DNA of 16,178 nucleotides from Holophaga sp. (GTDB taxonomy: Bacteria > Acidobacteriota > Holophagae > Holophagales > Holophagaceae), in NCBI GenBank assembly GCA_031292735.1, contig JARLGP010000125.1, positions 1 to 16,178 of the forward strand, given 5' to 3'. The first letter of the stretch is position 1; the number at the start of each line of letters is the position of its first letter. Shown here one piece after another: positions 1 through 7,443 of this stretch. The notes under the pieces are model-generated. The model had not been told where the DNA came from. It saw only the letters and a list, made by a program, of their open reading frames with translations, and made no database searches. The position numbers and the translations under genes were made by a program.

Positions 1-122
1 CCCCGTCTCACCAGACAGCATGGGGTGGCCCGCTCCGGATGTGCCGGGCCACTGCCTGTTGCCTGCTGCTTGTTTGCAAACCCTGCGTCTGCCGGCGGAG
101 CCGGCAGACGACATTCGTCAGT
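1..122. other. Intergenic end of window
   Basis: This short stretch lies downstream of the hydrolase gene and holds no credible gene. Its only visible structure is a strong inverted repeat at 86-110, described separately. Confidence 0.6.
86..110 (-). terminator. Hairpin after the hydrolase gene, possible terminator
   Basis: A perfect 11-bp inverted repeat (86-96 with 100-110, arms CGTCTGCCGGC / GCCGGCAGACG, 3-nt loop) begins 12 nt past the hydrolase stop codon. The position and GC-rich stem fit a transcription end. No clear U tract follows on either strand, so it may be a weak or factor-dependent terminator, or only an mRNA-stabilising stem. Confidence 0.5.
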
Positions 123-2063
123 TCATAGCACCTGCAAGGCGGCAATCAGCGTGTTCGCCTGTCCGACCAGGTAGTCCGAGGTCGCTTGGGAGATGCTGCC
201 TACGGTCGTCGCCTCCGCCTGGACCTGGGTGATGTAGCCCTGAAGCAAGGTGATGGCCTTCGCGTAATGCACCCGGGCCAGGGTCGCGTCGGTGATCAGG
301 TACCCGGATGCGATCTCGCGGGTTGCCGCGTCGATTGTCTCCAGGAGTGCGGGCCGATCGGCTATGTTGTACACATAAAGCTGCATCCGCAACGTGAGGA
401 TCGACGGCAGCTTCGGGAACTCGCTAATGTCCTCAACCAACGGGGCGGTTGAGTCGCACGGCATTCCTTCGCCGATGATCGAGGCTTTGGCGTTGGCGAT
501 GTCCTCCAGGGCATCTTCCTGAAGCATGTATCCCGATGCGACGGCCGTGTTTGCGGCTTCGGTGAACTTCTGCACGTAGTCGTCGTGGTTGGTATAGAGT
601 TGGCCGAGTCGCGCCATGGTGAAGGGAACGTGCTCCCCGATGTACGGCGTGATTCCCGTAAGAGCCGTGTTTCCATTGTCCCTTGCGATCGGAACGTTGA
701 TGTCCGGCAAGCGCAGACCGCTTAGCACATTACCGTCAGAATCCTTGGCCACGGACGGAACACTGGGGTCGACGATGATCATCGAGGGAGCCCTCGGTAA
801 AGCCGTACCTTTGTCGATGTAGTTCTCGATCTTGCTGATGGCGTTGTTGTGCACATATCGATAGGGGATGCGGCTACGTGTGGGAACGCCGCCGACTTCA
901 CCGATCGTCAGGTTCAAATCGCGAAGCAGCATGGTGCCGCGGACGGCCGCGCCGTAGATTTCCGAGTGGGAAGTGCCCGAGATCTGCCAGGTCACAAGAT
1001 TGTCGGTGTCGTCCTGGAGCACCGGAGTCTCGTTGGTGATGGAGGTCATTTCGCTTTCGCTCAGGGCCTTGATGATCGGGATCCCCAGGTCGGTGCGGAG
1101 TTTCGGGCCGCCCACCACCAGGATTGCCCCGTCGAAAATCTGGTGCAGGGACTGCACGCCGTTCAAGTAGATTCCGACTCGCCCGGCCGACTGCGAGTTG
1201 CCGATGGCGATCAGCTTCTTGACTTGCAGGCCGCCCAAGACTGCGGGGACGGAACGGACGGCTTTCGCCGCCTGTCCGAAAATGTCGTACGACAGCAAGT
1301 CGGCGCTGATCTTGCCGCCGTTGGTGACGTCGAGGGTGCTGTAGCGGGTCGGGCTCCACACTTGCAGGCCGGTTTTGGAATTGGTGATGCTTCCACTTTG
1401 TGCGGAAACTTCCACCCAGGCGTAACCATTGCGCAGTACGAAGTCCTTTTGCTGAAACCACTGGACGGGGGTGTCGTAACCGTTGGTCACGTTCTGCCAT
1501 TCGACGATCGCGGTGCCGTTGAACTTGGCCGAATCCGTCGGCCGGTAGACGACGATGCGGGTGCGATAAGGGTTGCCCGTGGTCAGCACATTCGCCGTCG
1601 AGCCGGCGGTTGTCATCGTGTTGCCGACACCCCCGGATTGGGCCGGCGTGTCATAGGTGTTCCCCGTTCCGTCGATAAAAAATTCTTGCTCGACGTAGCC
1701 GAACTTCGCCAGATTCATGTCCATCGCGAAGAACGTGTAATTGTGATCCGCGCTGCCGATGGTGTCGCTCGGAATCAAGGTTGCCGTCGGTGTGGGAACG
1801 TTCGCGTAGGTTTTCGCCGCGGTCACCGGGGCCGGTGATCCGGAACTGCCGCCGCACCCTGACATCAGCGCCAGCGCCACGACGGTGAATGCCATGGTTG
1901 CTGCGATTCCGGCAATCGGGACCGAGGCGGACGCCATGGCGACGAATTTCCTGAGCCGACGCTTCTTTCCCAGAATCACGGTCTGCCTCCCGACGGATGG
2001 GATTCCGCCACCGCGGATTTGGCCGTCCTCCTGATGGATAGACGTGCCCAGCTTGGTATGCAT
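123..2063 (-). CDS. Exported alpha/beta hydrolase domain protein (Abhydrolase_10-like), putative lipoprotein
   Basis: The predicted protein has 646 residues. The start at 2063 is preferred over a longer frame from 2168 because AGGAGG lies 4 nt upstream (minus strand). The N-terminus is long and basic (KKRRLRK around residues 33-39), followed by a hydrophobic stretch ending in LMSGC near residue 70, which suggests a lipobox and outer-membrane or periplasmic attachment. The twin-arginine-like run leaves Tat export open. The body resembles the alpha/beta hydrolase domain family PF20091: YVEQEFFIDG, a PYRTRIVVYRP segment, VEWQNVTNGYD, the nucleophile elbow GNSQSAGR (Ser about 290) and GTSHSE (His about 366, candidate catalytic). 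Family members are esterase-like and the substrate is unknown. The gene stands alone on the minus strand behind a promoter that shares an ATAC-N7-GTAT operator and a leader hairpin with the MFS transporter gene at 14417. This suggests co-regulation by the LysR protein and a role in releasing a transported acid from an ester. Confidence 0.85.
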   Translation of the reverse strand: MHTKLGTSIHQEDGQIRGGGIPSVGRQTVILGKKRRLRKFVAMASASVPIAGIAATMAFTVVALALMSGCGGSSGSPAPVTAAKTYANVPTPTATLIPSDTIGSADHNYTFFAMDMNLAKFGYVEQEFFIDGTGNTYDTPAQSGGVGNTMTTAGSTANVLTTGNPYRTRIVVYRPTDSAKFNGTAIVEWQNVTNGYDTPVQWFQQKDFVLRNGYAWVEVSAQSGSITNSKTGLQVWSPTRYSTLDVTNGGKISADLLSYDIFGQAAKAVRSVPAVLGGLQVKKLIAIGNSQSAGRVGIYLNGVQSLHQIFDGAILVVGGPKLRTDLGIPIIKALSESEMTSITNETPVLQDDTDNLVTWQISGTSHSEIYGAAVRGTMLLRDLNLTIGEVGGVPTRSRIPYRYVHNNAISKIENYIDKGTALPRAPSMIIVDPSVPSVAKDSDGNVLSGLRLPDINVPIARDNGNTALTGITPYIGEHVPFTMARLGQLYTNHDDYVQKFTEAANTAVASGYMLQEDALEDIANAKASIIGEGMPCDSTAPLVEDISEFPKLPSILTLRMQLYVYNIADRPALLETIDAATREIASGYLITDATLARVHYAKAITLLQGYITQVQAEATTVGSISQATSDYLVGQANTLIAALQVL

Positions 2064-2078
2064 GTGTCCTCCTGTTGC

Positions 2079-2092
2079 GGTCTCAGCGGACC
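2079..2092 (-). promoter_or_regulatory. GGTC-N6-GACC leader hairpin before the hydrolase ribosome site
   Basis: On the minus strand GGTCCGCTGAGACC forms a 4-bp stem with a 6-nt loop ending 6 nt before the AGGAGG site of the hydrolase. The same element, GGTCCGTCGAGACC, sits at the same place before the MFS transporter gene (14388-14401). The 32-nt windows from the hairpin through the ATG match at 27 positions. Confidence 0.5.
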
Positions 2093-2100
2093 GGCGGCTG

Positions 2101-2124
2101 CTCTGCCGAGCCCCGGCGACAGAG
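2101..2124 (-). promoter_or_regulatory. Leader hairpin upstream of the hydrolase
   Basis: CTCTGTCG pairs with CGGCAGAG (8 bp including one G-U, 8-nt loop) in the predicted hydrolase 5' untranslated RNA, just before the conserved GGTC hairpin. It may be part of a structured leader, but no known riboswitch class was recognised. Confidence 0.35.
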
Positions 2125-2231
2125 CGGATGGGTGCTGTCTTCTGGCTGGAAGGCCAGCATGAAGGCACGATTTCCCTGAGGGACCTACCCCTGGGATCCG
2201 GAATTCAAATGAAGGTGGGAGCTATTAATTA

Positions 2232-2280
2232 GTCCAAAGTTCAAAAATTCGGTAATACCAAATATGTATACTTGCTATAT
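2232..2280 (-). promoter_or_regulatory. Hydrolase promoter with LysR-type operator ATAC-N7-GTAT
   Basis: The perfect half-site pair ATAC-N7-GTAT lies at 2255-2269. Overlapping it is a degenerate second palindrome, GTAT-N7-ATAT, at 2266-2280. Seventeen bases downstream on the minus strand is TTGGAC (complement at 2232-2237), a possible -35 box that is also present downstream of the two related operators at 14147 and 15880, there at a spacing of 10. The half-site arrangement is that described for BenM/CatM-type LysR proteins. No convincing -10 box was identified. Confidence 0.6.
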
Positions 2281-2367
2281 CAAGACACTATGCTTGACGA
2301 AAAGGATTTGCCGTGCCTATTGCAACATAACTATTTTCATAAATTTACATTAAAATTGAACGAATTC

Positions 2368-2397
2368 TTAAACCATGGCCGGTAATGACGGTATAAA
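2368..2397 (+). promoter_or_regulatory. Candidate promoter for the DUF3299-like gene
   Basis: TTAAAC at 2368-2373 and TATAAA at 2392-2397 are 18 bp apart. The TATAAA box ends only 9 nt before the ATG at 2407, and no Shine-Dalgarno sequence precedes that ATG. If this is the promoter, the transcript would be leaderless or nearly so. Confidence 0.35.
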
Positions 2398-2406
2398 CTC
2401 ACGGCT

Positions 2407-2901
2407 ATGAACATTCCTGGATTCATTTTCCCCCTATGCCTCCTCCTGTTAGCCGGTCCCGTGGCCATGGGCCATGAGCCGTCCACCGCCCGGACCGCCA
2501 GTCCCGGGTGTCTGTCCACCTCCTTCAAGGTGCTGGCGGGGTTCAACCTCCCCCAGGCCTTCTTCAAGGCCAAGCCAGGCCATGTGCTGGAGAACATCCC
2601 GGCATCCATCCGCGGGATGGATGGCAAGGAAGTATCCGTCACCGGGTTCATGCTGCCCATCCAGATCAAGGACAAGCTGGTCACCCAGTTCATGCTGATG
2701 CGCACCCAGAACACGTGCTGCTTCGGCATTCCTCCGGAACTGCACGAGGTGGTGGAGGTGCTCAAGGTCAAGACCCCCGCCAAGGTGCTCATGGACATCC
2801 CGGTGACCGTGGTCGGTCGCCTGCATGTGAAGGACCGCTGGGAAGGCGATTTCCTCTGCTCCATCTACCAGATGGACGCCGAATCGGTCACGGCGAATTA
2901 A
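2407..2901 (+). CDS. DUF3299-like exported protein
   Basis: The predicted protein has 164 residues. An N-terminal signal peptide is clear (hydrophobic residues about 5-20, likely cut near AMG/HEP at 22-23), so the mature protein is periplasmic or outer-membrane associated. The segment GKEVSVTGFMLPIQIKDKLV followed by NTCCFGIPPELHEVV (Cys104-Cys105) and a C-terminal strand VVGRLHVKDRWEGDFLCSIYQMD fits the DUF3299 family, whose biochemical role is unknown. Family members are often found beside FtsX/LolE-type ABC transporter genes. That agrees with the permease remnant directly downstream, although here the two are convergent. No Shine-Dalgarno is visible before the ATG, and other in-frame starts would destroy the signal peptide. 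Confidence 0.75.
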   Translation: MNIPGFIFPLCLLLLAGPVAMGHEPSTARTASPGCLSTSFKVLAGFNLPQAFFKAKPGHVLENIPASIRGMDGKEVSVTGFMLPIQIKDKLVTQFMLMRTQNTCCFGIPPELHEVVEVLKVKTPAKVLMDIPVTVVGRLHVKDRWEGDFLCSIYQMDAESVTAN

Positions 2902-2923
2902 TGTCAGGCCTTGCGCGGATGCC

Positions 2924-3603
2924 TCAACTGAGGGGGGATAGGCCTTCGGCCACCGAGAGCCGGTAGGCGCGCCAAGCCGGCAGCGCACCGGCGGCGAGGC
3001 TGAGGCCCAGCATGAGCAGGGGACCCCATGCCATGACCGGGTTCCAGGCCCAGGGCTCGAACAACACCCCGATTCGGGTCCGCAGGATTTCCTGGCGAGG
3101 ATCGAAGCCACCGGCCAGGCCAGGGTCAGGCGCTTGCCCTGCCGGTTGTAGCGGGTATCCAGCATGAACCCGGCGGCCTTGGCCCCGGGCTTGAACCGGA
3201 TGAGCACTGCGCTAAGGCCGGTGAAGGCGGCGGGGTCATGGCCACCCAGCTTCTGGACGCCCTCCAGAGGCACCCAGATGACCCGGTCGGCCGGGGCGTT
3301 GCTGGGGGCGAGCACCCCGACCACCCTGAAGGTCTCACTGTGCTGGGCGTTGGGGTTGTAGTCCAGGCCGTGGAAGGGATGGAAGGTCATGCCGAGCTGG
3401 TGCGCCGCCAGGCCACCCACCACGGCCTCCCTCTGGCCCACCTGGAATGCTCGTCCCCCTGGTTCGACGGTGTAGACATGGTCCGGGGCATACTCGAGCT
3501 TCTGGAAGAAGTCGTCGCTCACCCCCACCAGCCGGATTCCGCGGAAATTGTCGCCCACGACGATGGGAATGGCCCGGTCCACCATGGGGAGGGCCTTGGC
3601 CTG
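2924..3603 (-). pseudogene. Degraded FtsX/MacB-type ABC transporter permease
   Basis: In one frame (from about 3603) the minus strand encodes a periplasmic-core-like stretch: ALPMVDRAIPIVVGDNFRGI, then VGVSDDFFQKLEYAP, EAVVGGLAA, FRVVGVLAP, VIWVPLEGV and LDTRYNRQGKRLTLAWPVASIL. The match breaks near 3080-3110. A different frame then gives the expected permease C-terminus, EILRTRIGVLFEPWAWNP, a hydrophobic helix and PAWRAYRLSVAEGLSPLS, ending in TGA at 2924-2926. The N-terminal membrane helix and the two central helices are missing, and an in-frame TAG (3604-3606) precedes the readable start. The gene therefore looks truncated at the 5' end, internally deleted and frameshifted. No linked ATPase gene is present. 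Confidence 0.75.
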
Positions 3604-3621
3604 CTAATAGCGGAAGGGCCG

Positions 3622-3903
3622 CTATCCTTCCGTGGGCTCGGCCCGGAATCCGGCCGCGGTCTCCTTGGAAAGGGCAGTCTTGACCGACGTGTTGGGAACC
3701 CGGCCCAGCTGCCCGGTGAGGGCGCTGATCTCGTCCACGCTGCCGTCGACGATGAGCGAAATGACCGACACGCCGCGCTCCCGGTAGGGGATGCCCATGC
3801 GGCCCACGATGATCCGGGCGAACTCATGGAGGATGGCGTTGATCTCGGCTGCCGCCGAGGTGCTTTCCACCACGATCCCGACGACTCCGATGCGCTTGGC
3901 CAT
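3622..3903 (-). CDS. TM1266-type iron-only hydrogenase system putative regulator
   Basis: The predicted protein has 93 residues, starting at MAKRIGVVGIVVE; a longer in-frame extension to 4050 reads as unrelated sequence. It has the short ACT-like pattern of the TM1266 family: KRIGVVGIVVES, INAILHEFARIIVGRMGIPY, VSVISLIVDGSVDEISALTGQLG and NTSVKTALSK. Members are named for clustering with [FeFe]-hydrogenase maturation genes. Their molecular role is not firmly established, and no hydrogenase gene lies in this window. A G-rich GGGGGG run about 5 nt upstream could serve as ribosome site. The gene is divergent from the unknown gene at 4062 and lies just upstream of the permease remnant on the same strand. 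Confidence 0.85.
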   Translation of the reverse strand: MAKRIGVVGIVVESTSAAAEINAILHEFARIIVGRMGIPYRERGVSVISLIVDGSVDEISALTGQLGRVPNTSVKTALSKETAAGFRAEPTEG

Positions 3904-4061
3904 GGCATCCCCCCGACGGCCCCAGTATCCCGCGGACGTTCTTTGTATTCCCCCGAGAATTCCGCGCATTATGCCCAAGATCACAACCCGGGTCTGGGGC
4001 CCCGTTTGGGCCATTCTCCCGGGCTTTACTTCCAACCCGGAACGGATCAAGGTGGGTTGTC

Positions 4062-5288
4062 ATGCATCTGACCAGCATCACCCACCGGAAGCAACTATTT
4101 GAGCTGGCCACTCGCTGGTTCGGGGATGCGCCGCGTCCGGAGGACGGCCGCTTTCTTACGCAGGTGTTCATATATGAGAACTTGATCACGGCAGGCATGG
4201 TGCGGAACCTGCTCACCGGCATCAAGGACGCGGTGCATCCCGGCCCGGTCCGGCTGCTGCGGCTGCGCTCCAAGGATGAGCTGCGGGACGCCATCGTGGA
4301 GGCTTGCCTGGAACCGAGCGCCCGGGAGGCCGAACTGTTCCGCCAGTACCGGCAGCGGCCCGAGGAGTTCTTCCCGGGCACCCCCTCGGACGTGGTGCTG
4401 GGTTTGCGGGCCGACGGATCGATCCTGGGCATGGCCCGGGTCAAACGACTGCGGCGGATCGCCGAAAAGGGCTCCCGGCGGGTGGCGGACCGGCTGGCCG
4501 GGGCCATCAACGACCGGGCCACGGCGGTGGCCATGCGCCGGGCCGAGACCTACGGGATCCCCCTGCGCCAGCTGCTGTCCAGCAAGACCGAGATGGCCGA
4601 GGACTTCGCCCAGGCCGAGCGGATCGTTTCCCGAACGTTCAGGGACGGGGTGGTGGTGTTCCAGCCGGAGGACCTGCGCATCGACGACGGGATCGGCTTC
4701 AAGTTCGTGGGCACCCCCGAGGAGATGACCTCCATCGAGGAGGCCATCCGCAACCACCCCTCGGTGCTGGGGGTCCAGCGGGAGGAGCACCGGGGCCTGT
4801 ACAACGACATCAACCTGCTGGTGGACCTGGAACTGCCCGAGGTGGGCCAGGTCGTCGACCTGGAACGGGGGCGGGACTGGTCCGGGCTGGCCAACCGGGG
4901 GCTCAGCGCGGTGGAGCTGGCCAAGGGGTTCCCGGATTACGTGGCCGGCGGCGAGCGCAGCTTCCGCGCCGAAGTGATCCTCACCACCCGGGCCGACCTG
5001 GTGGAAAGCGAGTTCGGCAGCGCCATCCACGAGGCCCGGATCATCGAGCAGCGCCAGGGCACCCCCTACTCCGGACGGATCGCCAGCAACGCCTCCTTCA
5101 TCATCACCCACATGCTCATGCTCGCCCTTTCCCCCACCATCGCGGTGGCCGACCAGCTCCCGGTGAAGATGTGGGGGCGCTACCTGCCCGACGTCTATTC
5201 GGTGGCCATCTGGAAGCTGTGGGGCATCACCCTGGGCCGCGATCAGGTGGACTCGCTGGTGCCCTGGGGCATGGAACTCCAGGTTTGA
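4062..5288 (+). CDS. Unrecognised 408-aa cytoplasmic protein, first gene of the lpxD operon
   Basis: I do not recognise this protein with confidence. It is a soluble 408-residue protein with no signal peptide and one modestly hydrophobic segment (about 346-362, SFIITHMLMLALSPTIAVA). The charged region 120-190 is probably helical. Residues 206-256 (RIDDGIGFKFVG to YNDINLLVDLEL) and 302-327 (RAEVILTTRADLVESEF to AIHEARI) loosely recall the order of conserved strands in the RelA/SpoT nucleotidyltransferase fold. The defining catalytic residues cannot be confirmed by eye, so this is only a suggestion. AAGGTG about 7 nt upstream supports the ATG. lpxD starts 47 nt after its stop and the next gene follows closely, so the three are probably co-transcribed. 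Codon use matches its neighbours. Confidence 0.75.
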   Translation: MHLTSITHRKQLFELATRWFGDAPRPEDGRFLTQVFIYENLITAGMVRNLLTGIKDAVHPGPVRLLRLRSKDELRDAIVEACLEPSAREAELFRQYRQRPEEFFPGTPSDVVLGLRADGSILGMARVKRLRRIAEKGSRRVADRLAGAINDRATAVAMRRAETYGIPLRQLLSSKTEMAEDFAQAERIVSRTFRDGVVVFQPEDLRIDDGIGFKFVGTPEEMTSIEEAIRNHPSVLGVQREEHRGLYNDINLLVDLELPEVGQVVDLERGRDWSGLANRGLSAVELAKGFPDYVAGGERSFRAEVILTTRADLVESEFGSAIHEARIIEQRQGTPYSGRIASNASFIITHMLMLALSPTIAVADQLPVKMWGRYLPDVYSVAIWKLWGITLGRDQVDSLVPWGMELQV

Positions 5289-5335
5289 GGGCGCGGCGGT
5301 AGAATGCAGGGTGCAACGCGTTGATTGGAGCTGAA

Positions 5336-6346
5336 ATGAACACCACCTGCGGCCCTGAACTCACCTGTGCCGAATTGGCGGAACGCCTGGGCGGTTCGCT
5401 GCGCAATTGTCCCGGGGACCGGATCATCCGTGAGGTCAAGTCGCTGGAGGATGCCCAGGAGCACTCCCTGAGCTTCCTGGCCAACCCGAAGTACCACACC
5501 AAGGCCCTGGAAAGCCCCGCCGGGGTCATCCTGGTGGATCCCAAGACCGGCCTGGGCGACCGCCCGCAGCTGGTGATGCCCAATCCGTACTGGGGCTTCG
5601 CCCAGGCCATCGGCTGGCTGCACCCGGAGCCGGCGCCGGAGTTCTCCGCGGAGCCGGTGCATCCCACCGCCCTCATCGGGCCCGGCTGCCGCATCGCCCC
5701 CGGGGCCACCATCGGGGCCCGCACCGTGCTGGGCGCCGGCTGCCTGATCCACCCCGGGGTGCACATCGCCGAGGACTGCGTCCTGGGCGAGGGCTGCGAG
5801 CTGTTCCCGGGGGTGGTGCTGTACCGCCGCACCCGGCTGGGCCAGCGGGTCCGCCTGCACGGCAACACGGTGCTGGGGTCGGACGGCTACGGCTACGTGC
5901 TGGTGAACGGCCGCCACGAGAAGATCCCCCAGACCGGCTGGGTGGAACTGGGCGACGACGTGGAGGTCGGCGCCTGCACCACCGTGGACCGCGGGGTGCT
6001 GGGCGCCACCCGGATCGAGGCCGGCACCAAGGTGGACAACCAGTGCCAGATCGCCCACAACGTCCAGATCGGCCGGCACTGCCTGATCGTTTCCCAGACC
6101 GGGATCTCCGGCAGCACCACCCTGGGGGACTACGTGACCCTGGCCGGCAAGGTGGGCACCGCCGGCCACATCCACATCGGCAGCCGCACCACGGTGACCG
6201 GCAACTCCATGCTGGGCAAGGACATTCCCGAAGGCAGCTTCGTGTCCGGCTACCTGGCCCGGCCGCACCGGCAGTGGCTGGAATGCCAGGCCGCGCTGAA
6301 CCGGCTGCCCGGGATCCTGAAGGCGCTCAAGGCCGGCCGGGGCTGA
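5336..6346 (+). CDS. lpxD: UDP-3-O-acylglucosamine N-acyltransferase
   Basis: The predicted protein has 336 residues, close to the usual LpxD length. LpxD transfers an R-3-hydroxyacyl chain from acyl-ACP to the 2-amino group of UDP-3-O-acyl-glucosamine, the third step of lipid A synthesis, in the cytoplasm as a trimer. The N-terminal uridine-binding domain (about 1-100) carries SLSFLANPKYHTKALES. From about 105 to 290 there are hexapeptide repeats of a left-handed beta helix, including GSDGYGYV. QIAHNVQIG places the expected catalytic His at 241. The C-terminus ends in a helix (HRQWLECQAALNRLPGILKALK). The ATG at 5336 is preferred to a TTG at 5321 because GGAG precedes it by 5 nt. lpxA, lpxB and fabZ, its common partners, are not adjacent here; the neighbours are an unknown protein and a phosphoribosyltransferase-like protein. 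Confidence 0.95.
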   Translation: MNTTCGPELTCAELAERLGGSLRNCPGDRIIREVKSLEDAQEHSLSFLANPKYHTKALESPAGVILVDPKTGLGDRPQLVMPNPYWGFAQAIGWLHPEPAPEFSAEPVHPTALIGPGCRIAPGATIGARTVLGAGCLIHPGVHIAEDCVLGEGCELFPGVVLYRRTRLGQRVRLHGNTVLGSDGYGYVLVNGRHEKIPQTGWVELGDDVEVGACTTVDRGVLGATRIEAGTKVDNQCQIAHNVQIGRHCLIVSQTGISGSTTLGDYVTLAGKVGTAGHIHIGSRTTVTGNSMLGKDIPEGSFVSGYLARPHRQWLECQAALNRLPGILKALKAGRG

Positions 6347-6355
6347 CCCCATCCC

Positions 6356-7234
6356 GTGCTGGAACGCCTGATCTACGCCGACTGGGAGACCCCGCCCGAC
6401 GCCATGAACTTCGAGGGGCCCCTGTGCCAGCTGCTGGACCGGATCCAGGAGCTGCTGCCCGGCGTCCTGGCCGGGCGGGACGCGGCCCTGCAGGATCCCG
6501 CCTCGGCGCCGCCGGCCTACTGGGACGACTGCCTGGCGCTCTACCTGGTGACCCCGGCCCTGGTGAACGTGGCGCTCAACTACAAGATCTGCGTGGAGCA
6601 GGGGCTGCCGCTGCACCCCAGCCACTACTTCGAGGTGAACGAGCGGACCCGGTTCAAGAAGCACTACCCGCCCGCCACGGCCGTGGCGGCCAACCGGCAT
6701 TTCCTGGATTCCATCGCCACCGCCCGGGCCGTCTATGCCCTGGACCCGCACGCGCCGGAACGGGTGGAAGCGTTCCGGAAGGAACTGCCGCCGATCCTCC
6801 ACGGCTTCATCTACGCCAGCGTCCAGGACAAGTACACCTGGCGCGCCTCGGACCCCGGCAAGATCAAGAGCCTGGCGACCCAGGTGGGCAAGGCCATGCG
6901 GCCGGCGGTCATCGTCGGGGCGGCCCACGGCTCCATCATGTCCGGGCTGGTGTTCGCCAACCTCATGGACGCGCCCCTGTACTTCATCCGCTTCTCCATG
7001 TTCAAGCGCCACGACACCGTGCCGATCATCGCCGGCAGCGACCTGGACTTCCTGCGGGCCTACCAGGCCGGTCCCGCGCTGCTGTTCGACGAGGACGTGG
7101 CCAAGGGCACCACCCTCACCCGCTTCGGCGATGCGCTCCGGCCCCTGTTCCAGGCCTCCAGCACGGCCAGCGTGCTGCGCCATTCCCTTTCGCCCTGCTG
7201 GCCCGATTTCACCGGCCATGCCTGGAATGATTGA
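6356..7234 (+). CDS. Phosphoribosyltransferase-like protein
   Basis: The predicted protein has 292 residues from a GTG start 9 nt after the lpxD stop, which implies co-transcription or coupling. Residues 185-255 read as a type I phosphoribosyltransferase core: VIVGAAHGSIMSGLVFANLM, a strand-turn segment, then ALLFDEDVAKGTTLTRF (241-257). The last segment matches the PRPP-binding loop pattern (acidic pair D245/D247 followed by K-G-T-T). The N-terminal 150 residues are an unrecognised, probably helical extension. Which base or ligand it uses cannot be told, and some proteins with this fold are regulators without transferase activity. No membrane segment or export signal is visible. Confidence 0.7.
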   Translation: MLERLIYADWETPPDAMNFEGPLCQLLDRIQELLPGVLAGRDAALQDPASAPPAYWDDCLALYLVTPALVNVALNYKICVEQGLPLHPSHYFEVNERTRFKKHYPPATAVAANRHFLDSIATARAVYALDPHAPERVEAFRKELPPILHGFIYASVQDKYTWRASDPGKIKSLATQVGKAMRPAVIVGAAHGSIMSGLVFANLMDAPLYFIRFSMFKRHDTVPIIAGSDLDFLRAYQAGPALLFDEDVAKGTTLTRFGDALRPLFQASSTASVLRHSLSPCWPDFTGHAWND

Positions 7235-7443
7235 GATGCGGACCCAGTATTGATTTAAGATGCGGCCCTCCGAAACCCATCGACCCCCTTGGCCGGGGTT
7301 TCGGCGCGGCCGGCCGTACCGGGTGACAGGCGCGGGATCCCGTCAGGACCCATGCCGGCTGGATCCGGCCTGGTAAAATAACGGAACGAACCGGCCGGAC
7401 GCGCCGGCGGTTTCCCGGGGCCAACGGCCAAAGTAGCCGACTC

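Larger units (their letters stand above)
2064..2406. promoter_or_regulatory. Divergent regulatory region between the hydrolase and DUF3299-like genes
   Basis: This is a 343-bp gene-free stretch. The half nearest the hydrolase is a GC-rich transcribed leader containing two hairpins (2079-2092 and 2101-2124). The part from about 2220 to 2400 is strikingly AT-rich for this genome and holds the operator at 2255-2280 and, on the plus strand, a candidate promoter for the DUF3299-like gene. No small ORF with a convincing ribosome site was seen. Confidence 0.6.

Noticed and set aside
849..1838. 329-codon plus-strand frame within the hydrolase gene
   Set aside because: It is antisense to a recognised alpha/beta hydrolase with nucleophile and histidine motifs, and no ribosome site was seen.
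2064..2168. 35-residue N-terminal extension of the hydrolase
   Set aside because: AGGAGG precedes the ATG at 2063, the leader sequence here is shared with the transporter mRNA, and the extension looks non-coding.
5243..7219. 658-codon minus-strand frame opposite lpxD and the phosphoribosyltransferase-like gene
   Set aside because: It is a mirror of GC-rich coding DNA. The plus strand has LpxD hexapeptide repeats and a PRPP loop.
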